A stretch of DNA of 6,232 bases from positions 1 to 6,232 of the forward strand of contig JAGPGB010000069.1 in NCBI GenBank assembly GCA_018056215.1. Reading direction: 5' to 3'. Every line of letters starts with the position of its first letter. The stretch's first letter is position 1. The notes below the pieces were generated by a model. It worked only from the letters and a program-made list of their open reading frames with translations. It searched no databases and was not told where the DNA came from. Positions 1 through 5,747 of the stretch are shown here, in pieces. A program made the position numbers and the translations under genes. The DNA comes from Bacteroidales bacterium (lineage in GTDB: Bacteria > Bacteroidota > Bacteroidia > Bacteroidales > DTU049).

Positions 1-8
1 TATTTTTG
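1..8 (+). promoter_or_regulatory. Bacteroidota -7 promoter box for the GDT1-family gene
   Basis: The window opens with TATTTTTG followed by CA, which fits the TAnnTTTG -7 consensus of the Bacteroidota primary sigma factor. Transcription would begin about 5-8 bases after the box, giving a leader of only about 10 bases before the ATG at 26. The -33 region lies outside the window, so only half of the promoter can be judged. Confidence 0.5.
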
Positions 9-25
9 CATTAATAAAATATGTA

Positions 26-586
26 ATGTTTACTGATTTTTTAATACCTTTTTTGCTTGTTGCTCTCGCAGAGTTTGCAGATAAAACACAATTATTAATA
101 ATTATGTTAGCATCAAAAACTAATAAACATTTTAATTTATTCTGGGGCATTATTTTAGCATTTGCAATAGTAGATGGCATTGCTATATTAGCAGGTAGTC
201 TAATAGCCAATCTTATCCCTAATAATATAATGAAAATAATTGCGGGTGGTATATTCATAATTTTTGGTATTATCACCTTAATTAAACGGGAAGAGGAAAT
301 AAAGTTAAACAAAAAAGAAATTAATCCATTTTTTACCGGATTTTTACTAATTTTCATTGGAGAATGGGGTGATAAAACTCAGATAGCATCAGCTACTTTT
401 GCCACACAATATAATCCTTGGTTAGTTTTTTTAGGTGTTATTTTTGCAATGGCTTTAATGAGCATATTATCAATATTTTTAGGAAACGTTTTAATGAAAA
501 AGGTAAAACCTAAAACAATGTCTATAATATCTGGATCATTATTTTTAGTAATTGGTGTTTTTACTATTATTACTTTATGGATATAA
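26..586 (+). CDS. GDT1/TMEM165 (UPF0016) family divalent cation transporter
   Basis: This is an inner-membrane protein of 186 residues, the usual size for bacterial two-repeat members of the family. The sequence shows two copies of the family signature E-x-G-D-K-T: EFADKT at residues 16-21 (Gly replaced by Ala) and EWGDKT at 113-118. Each lies at the end of the first hydrophobic helix of a three-helix repeat. Hydrophobic segments are near 4-28, 37-62, 68-86, 101-123, 132-155 and 163-185, with a charged cytoplasmic-type loop at 87-100. Characterised relatives (yeast Gdt1, human TMEM165, Vibrio MneA, cyanobacterial Mnx) move Mn2+ and/or Ca2+ out of the cytosol in exchange for protons, so manganese or calcium export is the likely role; the ion itself cannot be read from the sequence. 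The ATG at 26 overlaps a start-stop pair (ATGTAATG, 21-28). The gene seems to be monocistronic, with a 151-bp gap before the next gene and no strong terminator in it. Confidence 0.9.
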   Translation: MFTDFLIPFLLVALAEFADKTQLLIIMLASKTNKHFNLFWGIILAFAIVDGIAILAGSLIANLIPNNIMKIIAGGIFIIFGIITLIKREEEIKLNKKEINPFFTGFLLIFIGEWGDKTQIASATFATQYNPWLVFLGVIFAMALMSILSIFLGNVLMKKVKPKTMSIISGSLFLVIGVFTIITLWI

Positions 587-701
587 TTATTTAAAGGATT
601 AAATAATTTTTTTTAATAATTATTTGATTATCTTTATTATAAATAGCTTGCTTAAATGGAAATATTTTATTTTTTTAAAATTATGATTAAAACAAAAATG
701 T

Positions 702-709
702 TAATTTTG
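702..709 (+). promoter_or_regulatory. Bacteroidota -7 promoter box for the OTC gene
   Basis: TAATTTTG followed by CAT matches TAnnTTTG and lies 28 bases before the ATG at 738, which allows a short leader of about 20-24 bases. No TTG is present 17-23 bases upstream, so the -33 element is weak or absent. The rest of the 587-737 gap is AT-rich and shows no gene. Its only inverted repeat (601-608 with 618-625) is made entirely of A/T pairs. Confidence 0.5.
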
Positions 710-737
710 CATACTAAATTTTAAAAATAATAATATT

Positions 738-1736
738 ATGAGTTTAAATTTGAAAAATCGTAATTTTTTGAAATTATTAGATTTTACTCCTCAGGAGTTA
801 AATTTTTTATTACAATTAGCAAATGATTTAAAAAGAGCTAAGTATTCTGGCACAGAGCAAAAAACATTATTAGGGAAAAACATTGCTTTGATTTTTGAAA
901 AAGATAGTACGAGGACGCGATGTGCTTTTGAGGTAGCAGCATATGATCAGGGAGCTCATGTTACTTATTTAGGACCTACTGGTTCTCAAATGGGTAAAAA
1001 AGAATCTATCAAAGATACTGCTAGAGTACTAGGACGCATTTATGATGGTATAGAATATAGAGGTTATGGACAAAATATAGTTGAAGAATTAGCAGAATAT
1101 GCAGGTGTACCAGTATGGAATGGATTAACAAATGAAGCTCATCCTACACAGGTATTAGCTGATTTTATGACTATGTTAGAACATTCTAATAAACCACTTA
1201 ATGAGATTTCCTTTGCTTATCTCGGTGATGCCAGATATAATATGGGAAACTCTTTGATGGTAGGTGCTGCTAAAATGGGTATGGATATTAGAATTGTAGC
1301 ACCCAAAAATTTATGGCAATCTGCATCTCTAATAGAGCAATGTAAGGAAATTTCTAAACAAACTGGAGCAAAAATAATGCATACTGAAAATGTAGAAGAA
1401 GGTGTAAAAGGCATAGATTTTATCTATACTGATGTATGGGTATCTATGGGTGAACCAGACGATGTATGGGCAGAACGTATAAATTTATTAAAGCCATATC
1501 AAGTGAATAAACATGTTATGGAGCTGACAGTAAATCCTAATTGTAAATTTTTACATTGTTTACCTTCTTTCCATAATCGCGAAACTAATATTGGTGAGCA
1601 GATATATCAAAAGTATGGATTAGATGCTATGGAAGTAACAGATGATGTTTTTGAATCTGCAAATTCACTGGTTTTTGATGAAGCAGAAAATAGACTTCAT
1701 ACTATCAAAGCAGTTATGGTAGCTACTTTAGCGTAA
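738..1736 (+). CDS. argF: Ornithine carbamoyltransferase (OTC)
   Basis: This 332-residue cytoplasmic enzyme converts ornithine and carbamoyl phosphate to citrulline and phosphate, either in arginine synthesis (ArgF) or, in reverse, in the arginine deiminase pathway (ArcB). The carbamoyl-phosphate motif STRTR is at residues 57-61, HPTQ at 135-138, the GDARYNMGNS segment at 163-172, the ornithine-binding SMG loop at 236-238, and the catalytic HCLP at 273-276. Full length and uninterrupted, it closely resembles the enterobacterial ArgF/ArgI and ArcB group along its whole length. STRTR and SMG exclude aspartate carbamoyltransferase and the N-succinyl/N-acetyl-ornithine transcarbamylases known from Bacteroides and Xanthomonas. 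No other arginine gene (arcA, arcC, argG, argH) lies in the window, so context does not decide between biosynthetic and catabolic use; argF is given as the general name. Transcription probably starts at the 702-709 box and ends at the hairpin beginning at 1757. Confidence 0.96.
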   Translation: MSLNLKNRNFLKLLDFTPQELNFLLQLANDLKRAKYSGTEQKTLLGKNIALIFEKDSTRTRCAFEVAAYDQGAHVTYLGPTGSQMGKKESIKDTARVLGRIYDGIEYRGYGQNIVEELAEYAGVPVWNGLTNEAHPTQVLADFMTMLEHSNKPLNEISFAYLGDARYNMGNSLMVGAAKMGMDIRIVAPKNLWQSASLIEQCKEISKQTGAKIMHTENVEEGVKGIDFIYTDVWVSMGEPDDVWAERINLLKPYQVNKHVMELTVNPNCKFLHCLPSFHNRETNIGEQIYQKYGLDAMEVTDDVFESANSLVFDEAENRLHTIKAVMVATLA

Positions 1737-1756
1737 ATCACAATATTATAAATAAT

Positions 1757-1787
1757 AAAAAAAGGGGTAATAAATTACCCCTTTTTT
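1757..1787. terminator. Bidirectional rho-independent terminator
   Basis: Bases 1758-1770 (six A, GGGG, TAA) pair perfectly with 1775-1787 (TTA, CCCC, six T) around a 4-base TAAA loop, forming a 13-bp stem with a GC core. Each strand ends in a T-run of at least six, so the hairpin can end the plus-strand OTC transcript (stop at 1736) and the convergent minus-strand barrel-protein transcript (stop at 1806). Confidence 0.93.
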
Positions 1788-1805
1788 ATTTAATTTTAAA
1801 AAAAT

Positions 1806-2507
1806 TTAAAATCTCCAACCAAGACGTATCATCTGTGAAAACATATTTCCAAAATATGAATCAGCATATGTTTGGAAAGTAGTTACAGTGGTTGTTGTTT
1901 GTCCAACTGTTTGAGACCATTCACCACTTTTATCTTTATCATTAGACATTCCAATACCTATTTCTAGTCCTAAATAGATATTCTCTGCAAAATAATAATC
2001 AACTCCAGTGAAAATCATAAAGCCAAAGCCACTATATTTATATTTATAATGACCACTTGTGTTTTCATCAAAAGCTGTTAAATTTTGATCAGTGTTTTTC
2101 CATGTTTCATTATAAGAACCTGAAAGGAAAGCAATATCTAGCCCTGCATAGGGTGATAGTTTCTCTTTCTGAGCAAAATGATATGCTCCACCTAGACTAA
2201 ATTGTGTACCGAAATCTTTCTGTTCAAAAGAACCCTGCTTTGACTCAACAGGGAATCCTTGATCATTAACACCATAGATATAATCAGTGGTTTTAGTAGA
2301 ATTAATCATAACACCTAATCTCACTGAGATAACATCATTAATAAAATAACGTAATCTCAAATCAGGAGCAGCAAAAGTTTGTCCTGTCATTGCATTAATT
2401 GTTAATCCACCTTCTATAGAGAATGGATTAGTACCTACTGGCTTCTGTGCAAATGTTGCAATACTGATTATTGCAAAAATAACGATTAATAAAATTTTCT
2501 TTCTCAT
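1806..2507 (-). CDS. Outer-membrane beta-barrel protein, function unknown
   Basis: This 233-residue protein starts with a clear Sec signal peptide (Arg-Lys-Lys, a hydrophobic core to about residue 19, probable cleavage near TFA-QKP at 20/21). The mature part shows alternating amphipathic stretches typical of beta strands, near 28-40, 48-55, 60-70, 99-112, 116-130, 156-172, 175-188 and 224-233. Between them are polar loops, one Thr-rich (204-210). It ends in the aromatic C-terminal strand IRLGWRF, whose terminal Phe is the usual signal for insertion by the BAM complex. Length and strand number suggest a small barrel of about eight strands, similar to the OmpW/OmpA-type or 'OMP_b-brl' families common in Bacteroidota. 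No substrate, plug domain or peptidoglycan-binding domain is visible. The gene is probably transcribed alone from a promoter near 2626, with a leader of about 110 bases. The structural class is secure; the precise family and role are not. Confidence 0.8.
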   Translation of the reverse strand: MRKKILLIVIFAIISIATFAQKPVGTNPFSIEGGLTINAMTGQTFAAPDLRLRYFINDVISVRLGVMINSTKTTDYIYGVNDQGFPVESKQGSFEQKDFGTQFSLGGAYHFAQKEKLSPYAGLDIAFLSGSYNETWKNTDQNLTAFDENTSGHYKYKYSGFGFMIFTGVDYYFAENIYLGLEIGIGMSNDKDKSGEWSQTVGQTTTTVTTFQTYADSYFGNMFSQMIRLGWRF

Positions 2508-2545
2508 ATTTTTATTTTTGGGGTTGTTGTAACTTTTTGATTTTT

Positions 2546-2613
2546 AATAATGTATATAATATATATTTGATTTTATGTAAAATATTAATTAATTTATTAA
2601 ATAATGTATATAA
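2546..2613. repeat. 14-bp direct repeat in the leader of the barrel-protein gene
   Basis: AATAATGTATATAA occurs at 2546-2559 and again at 2600-2613, a spacing of 54 bp. A 9-base AACTTTTTG also occurs twice, at 2531-2539 and 2617-2625, flanking the pair. All copies lie in the noncoding stretch between the murA stop and the start of the barrel gene. Chance similarity in such AT-rich DNA is a real possibility. Confidence 0.5.
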
Positions 2614-2625
2614 ATAAACTTTTTG

Positions 2626-2633
2626 CAAAGTTA
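2626..2633 (-). promoter_or_regulatory. Probable -7 promoter box for the barrel-protein gene
   Basis: Read on the minus strand, TAACTTTG followed by CA matches TAnnTTTG. It is the only such box in the 174-bp gap between murA and the barrel gene. It predicts a 5' leader of about 110 bases that is very AT-rich and ends in an A/C-rich stretch just before the ATG. No TTG lies at the -33 position. Confidence 0.45.
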
Positions 2634-2681
2634 TATAAAAATTTTCTTATATATAAAATTTTATTAATTGTTATAAAAAAA

Positions 2682-3992
2682 TTATTGTCTTTCTATTTCT
2701 GCACCCAAGTTTTGAAGTCGCTTATCAATGTCTTCATAACCACGTTCTATTTGCTCAATATTATGAATAATGCTTGTACCTTTAGCAGATAGAGCTGCAA
2801 TAAGTAGAGAAATACCAGCTCTAATATCAGGACTAGACATAGTGATAGCACGTAATGGGAAACGTCTTTCTAATCCAATAACTGTAGCTCTATGTGGATC
2901 GCACAAAATTATTTGCGCTCCCATTTCTATTAAATTATCAACGAAAAATAATCTACTTTCAAACATTTTTTGATGTATCAAAACTGAACCTCTTGCTTGG
3001 GTAGCAGCTACTAAGACGATACTTAATAAATCTGGTGTAAAACCCGGCCAGGGAGCATCGGAGATCGTAAGTATCCCTCCATCTATATATTGTGATACTT
3101 CATATGTATCTTGATAAGGAATTATTAAATCATCATTATCTTCTAAAAGTATAATTCCTAATTTACGAAATGTTTCTGGTATTATGCCCAGATGATGAAT
3201 ATTGCAATTTTTTATAGTAATATTAGACTGTGTAAGTGCTGCTAATCCTATAAAGCTTCCCACATCTATCATATCAGCTAATAAAGTATGTGAGGTACCA
3301 ATTAATTTCTTTACACCATAAATTTTTAATAAATTAGAGCCGACTCCTTCTATATAAGCTCCCATAGCAATGAGCATTTTACACAATTGCTGAATATATG
3401 GTTCACAGGCAGCATTATAAATAGTTGTAGTTCCCTCAGCTAAAACAGCAGCCATGATTATATTTGCTGTACCAGTAACAGAAGCTTCTGGCAGCATCAT
3501 GTAATTCCCCTTTAGTCCATCTTTTGCTGTTAAAATAACTTTATTAGTAAAGAAATCGAAATCTATCTCTGCACCTAATTTTTCGAAACCAAAAAGATGC
3601 GTATCTATTCTACGTCTACCTATTTTGTCGCCACCAATTTTAGGAATAATAGCTTTTTTATATCTTGCTAAAATAGGTCCAGCTAGCATCAAAGAACCTC
3701 TAAGCAAAGATTGTCTTTTTTGAATAGATTCATCATCTAATTTAGCTAAATTTATATTTTTTGAGCAAATACTGACAGCATTCTTTTCTCGATCTATACA
3801 AACTTCTACACCTAAATCATGAATTAGATTTAGAAGGTTCATAATGTCTCTTGTCAGAGGCACATTGTATAAATTAACCTTGTCATCAGTTAATAAACAA
3901 GCGCAAATCACTTGTAATGCTTCATTTTTAGCTCCTTGAGGCTCTACTTCACCCTTTAATTGTTTTCCCCCTTTTACGATAAAATCTGACAT
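2682..3992 (-). CDS. murA: UDP-N-acetylglucosamine 1-carboxyvinyltransferase
   Basis: MurA transfers the enolpyruvyl group of phosphoenolpyruvate to UDP-GlcNAc, the first committed step of peptidoglycan precursor synthesis in the cytoplasm. The 436-residue protein is full length for Bacteroidota MurA and shows the two-lobed EPT fold repeats. Recognisable sites are Lys22-Asn23 (GAKNE), Arg98 (LLRGS), the catalytic loop GGDKIGRRR at 120-128, the DAPWPGFTPDLL segment at 312-323 with Asp321 in the position of the E. coli general base Asp305, and Arg391 (DIRAG) matching Arg397. Asp122 stands where E. coli has Cys115, the residue alkylated by fosfomycin. The GAC-type codon (3627-3629) is unambiguous, so the enzyme should be active but fosfomycin-insensitive, as known for Asp-type MurA of mycobacteria and chlamydiae. 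The start lies 7 bp after the DUF4290 stop, indicating co-transcription. The next gene downstream is the barrel protein, not rimM as in many Bacteroides. Confidence 0.97.
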   Translation of the reverse strand: MSDFIVKGGKQLKGEVEPQGAKNEALQVICACLLTDDKVNLYNVPLTRDIMNLLNLIHDLGVEVCIDREKNAVSICSKNINLAKLDDESIQKRQSLLRGSLMLAGPILARYKKAIIPKIGGDKIGRRRIDTHLFGFEKLGAEIDFDFFTNKVILTAKDGLKGNYMMLPEASVTGTANIIMAAVLAEGTTTIYNAACEPYIQQLCKMLIAMGAYIEGVGSNLLKIYGVKKLIGTSHTLLADMIDVGSFIGLAALTQSNITIKNCNIHHLGIIPETFRKLGIILLEDNDDLIIPYQDTYEVSQYIDGGILTISDAPWPGFTPDLLSIVLVAATQARGSVLIHQKMFESRLFFVDNLIEMGAQIILCDPHRATVIGLERRFPLRAITMSSPDIRAGISLLIAALSAKGTSIIHNIEQIERGYEDIDKRLQNLGAEIERQ

Positions 3993-3999
3993 TTATAGA

Positions 4000-4608
4000 T
4001 TATTTTCTTTTTTTATTATTTTTATTATTAACAAATTTTTTATTTTTTTGATTATCTGTATTTTGTCTATTAATGTTTACATGAGTAGAATCAAAAACAT
4101 TATCAGAAACATTTAATAGCCCATTGGATAGCATATTTAAATGATTTTTTATGATATCATCATTGACCATTTGATTATTCCAATATACATACAATTTTTT
4201 CATTGTCATAATTAAATGTTTTAATAAGTCATTTTTTTCGTCACCTTCTGGCAACTCTATAGCTTTTTTTGTCATATCTTCGATTATTCTGCCATAAAAA
4301 CGAAATTTTGAATTGTATTCGCCTCTATATGGTATCCTCTCAGGAACAAATTTTAAATATTTGATATTTACTTTTACAGGCCAATCTATATCTAAATCAC
4401 CATCAGCTAATATGTAAAGATGATCCCAATATTTAGAGCTTTCATATTTGCCATTTCCTACTACTGCAGCCATAGTTTTAACTATTTTATGAGCAAATTG
4501 AGTTCTCTCTTCTTTATCTTTTATGGTTTTTGCAAAATTTACCATATTTTGTACATTCCTACCATATTCTGGTAATTTCAAAGGCTCCAATTCTGAATTA
4601 TATTTCAT
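4000..4608 (-). CDS. DUF4290 family protein, function unknown
   Basis: This 202-residue soluble protein has no signal peptide or membrane segment. It matches the DUF4290 family, which is largely restricted to Bacteroidota and usually sits directly upstream of murA, as here. Conserved-looking segments are LPEYGRNVQNMV at 12-23, KYWDHLYIL at 59-67, DLDIDWPV at 71-78, IPYRG at 92-96, RFYGRIIEDM at 103-112 and LPEGDEKN at 119-126. The N-terminal two thirds look mostly helical. From about residue 178 the protein becomes a low-complexity tail rich in Asn, Lys and Gln that ends in KKRK, likely disordered and basic. No catalytic motif is evident to me. Only 7 bp separate its stop from the murA start, so the two are probably translated from one mRNA, with a promoter near 4726. 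The tie to murA suggests, without proving, a role linked to envelope synthesis or its control. Confidence 0.85.
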   Translation of the reverse strand: MKYNSELEPLKLPEYGRNVQNMVNFAKTIKDKEERTQFAHKIVKTMAAVVGNGKYESSKYWDHLYILADGDLDIDWPVKVNIKYLKFVPERIPYRGEYNSKFRFYGRIIEDMTKKAIELPEGDEKNDLLKHLIMTMKKLYVYWNNQMVNDDIIKNHLNMLSNGLLNVSDNVFDSTHVNINRQNTDNQKNKKFVNNKNNKKRK

Positions 4609-4725
4609 ATTTGAGGTTATGATTTTTGTTTAAAATTTTTATAAATACTTAAACTGTTATTTTTTAATAATTATTGTTTAAAGAACTTAAAGAAACTAAT
4701 TGTTTTAATATTTTACTATTTAATG

Positions 4726-4733
4726 CAAAATTA
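4726..4733 (-). promoter_or_regulatory. Probable -7 promoter box for the DUF4290-murA operon
   Basis: On the minus strand, TAATTTTG followed by CATTAA matches TAnnTTTG. It lies 20 bases beyond the stop of the ChaN-like gene and 117 bases before the ATG at 4608, predicting a leader of about 105-112 bases. No TTG is found at -33. The 4609-4753 gap holds this box and the AT-rich leader; I see no gene and no strong hairpin in it. Confidence 0.45.
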
Positions 4734-4753
4734 ATGATTATTTTTATATTGTT

Positions 4754-5632
4754 TTAATATGTCTTAGTTAAGCTACTAGGAGTGAGAATGATAAAATCTG
4801 CAGCATTATCTACTGGGGGTAATTCTAAATTATCAACTTCTTGTACAGTAATTGTTAGAATTTTATAATTATTATTATTATTTTCTTTCAAATAATAGTT
4901 TAAATACCAGATAATACTTTGGTGATAATCACTATGATAAGCTCCATTAAAATGTATGAATTTTTTATTATAAGCAAGGTTTTTCATTATATTCCATGCC
5001 ATTGTAGCATCTTTAATAGCTTGAGCCTGGTCTAGGTATAATTTTGATGTATGAGCCTTGCCCATAGCGGGCATTTGTCGTAGAGAAGCATAACAATCTA
5101 GAGTAGAATCAAAAGGTATAGGTAATGGTGCAATAAAAGTCAAAGCATCTTTAGAAAATTTATTTAATGCAGCAAAGCTACCATAATTGACAGCTGCAGC
5201 ATATCTGCGAGGAATATTTGTAGCTATAAATTGCAAATTATTTTTCTTAGCAAATTCAACTAATGGTCTGTAGTCTGTCTGATAATTTTGCCACAATTTG
5301 GCTTCATCTATGAAATTTTTTTCATTAATAAGATTATTTAGATATTCATTCAAGATTAGTTGATTATCAGTTTCAAACATTTCTGCACCTAAAATCAGAT
5401 TATTTGAATATTTTTGATATAAATCTTTAACTAGTTCATATTCCAACCAGTGAGCAATAGGATTGTCGTGTAGTTCACCAAAAAAGATAATATCACATGA
5501 ATCAGTTGCCTTTAATAAATCTTGCCATTCTACTTTATTACCATTGTGATAAATCACATATGCAGGTTTTTGTGAAAAAATATAATTAGTAAACAAGAAC
5601 AAAAAAGTAAATACAAAACTTATATTTTTCAT
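4754..5632 (-). CDS. ChaN-like (Tiki superfamily) exported protein
   Basis: A 292-residue exported protein of the ChaN family (PF04187, 'haem-binding uptake, Tiki superfamily'). The ATG at 5632 is chosen because it begins a typical signal peptide (MKNISF, hydrophobic core, FSQ near residue 21). A longer reading from a TTG at 5680 would place non-signal residues first and begin inside the promoter. Superfamily motifs are visible: GELHDN at 52-57 (GxxH), the acidic EMFE at 84-87, NIPRRYA at 139-145, QAQAIKDATMAW at 202-213, and the second GxxH in NGAYHSDYH at 229-237. Campylobacter ChaN is an iron-regulated haem-binding lipoprotein, while eukaryotic Tiki relatives are metalloproteases; either haem binding or hydrolysis is possible here. 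There is no lipobox cysteine, so the protein should be periplasmic or secreted rather than lipid-anchored. Five consecutive Asn (251-255) sit on a trinucleotide repeat. It appears to be a single-gene unit. Confidence 0.88.
   Translation of the reverse strand: MKNISFVFTFLFLFTNYIFSQKPAYVIYHNGNKVEWQDLLKATDSCDIIFFGELHDNPIAHWLEYELVKDLYQKYSNNLILGAEMFETDNQLILNEYLNNLINEKNFIDEAKLWQNYQTDYRPLVEFAKKNNLQFIATNIPRRYAAAVNYGSFAALNKFSKDALTFIAPLPIPFDSTLDCYASLRQMPAMGKAHTSKLYLDQAQAIKDATMAWNIMKNLAYNKKFIHFNGAYHSDYHQSIIWYLNYYLKENNNNNYKILTITVQEVDNLELPPVDNAADFIILTPSSLTKTY
4868..4882. repeat. Trinucleotide microsatellite (ATT)5 inside the ChaN-like gene
   Basis: Five perfect ATT units encode, on the minus strand, the five Asn codons 251-255. 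Slippage here would add or remove whole Asn residues without shifting the frame. The run lies in a variable linker between the second GxxH motif and the C-terminal strand region. Confidence 0.75.
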
Positions 5633-5652
5633 ATTTGTGATTTTTTTTAATA

Positions 5653-5680
5653 CAAAAATATAATAAAAATTATAATACAA
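5653..5680 (-). promoter_or_regulatory. Bacteroidota -33/-7 promoter of the ChaN-like gene
   Basis: On the minus strand TTG (5680-5678) is followed after 17 bases by TATTTTTG (5660-5653), fitting the TTG-N17-23-TAnnTTTG arrangement described for Flavobacterium promoters. This is the only promoter in the window where both elements are visible. Transcription should start near 5646, a short distance before the ATG at 5632. The promoter directly abuts the terminator of the ribosomal protein operon. Confidence 0.6.
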
Positions 5681-5686
5681 TAATAA

Positions 5687-5719
5687 TTAAGAGCTAATTG
5701 ACCAGCAATTAGCTCTTAA
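5687..5719 (-). terminator. Terminator hairpin after rpmA
   Basis: Bases 5687-5700 and 5706-5719 form a perfect 14-bp inverted repeat (TTAAGAGCTAATTG) with a 5-base loop, 28 bases beyond the rpmA stop codon. On the minus strand the stem is followed by TTATTATTG, a broken rather than continuous T-run. It probably ends the rplU-rpmA transcript, though less efficiently than the hairpin at 1757-1787. On the plus strand it is followed by A-rich sequence, so it would not work that way. Confidence 0.78.
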
Positions 5720-5747
5720 CTAAAAAAATATTATAATTATAAAAAAC

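Noticed and set aside
1..25. yybP-ykoY manganese riboswitch before the GDT1-family gene
   Set aside because: Only 25 bases upstream are visible, and they contain a promoter box, leaving no room for a riboswitch in this transcript.
601..625. Inverted repeat after the transporter gene as a terminator
   Set aside because: The 8-bp stem is made only of A/T pairs and has a 9-base loop; such structures are expected by chance in this composition.
1217..1414. Minus-strand open frame of 65 codons
   Set aside because: It lies wholly inside the OTC gene on the opposite strand, shows no family features and has no promoter of its own; a shadow of the coding sequence.
2604..2792. Plus-strand open frame of 62 codons, hydrophobic
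   Set aside because: It runs from AT-rich intergenic DNA into the 3' end of murA. Its hydrophobic Phe/Leu/Ile composition is what AT-rich DNA gives by chance.
2770..2973. Plus-strand open frame of 67 codons
   Set aside because: Entirely antisense to murA, with no start context or recognisable motif.
4609..4753. Small RNA or tRNA gene in the gap between the ChaN-like gene and DUF4290
   Set aside because: No GC-rich stems, tRNA-like arms or T-loop motif; the gap is plain AT-rich leader sequence.
5633..5680. N-terminal extension of the ChaN-like protein from a TTG at 5680
   Set aside because: It would put 16 residues before a perfectly good signal peptide, and the TTG coincides with the -33 promoter element. 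The ATG at 5632 is the better start.
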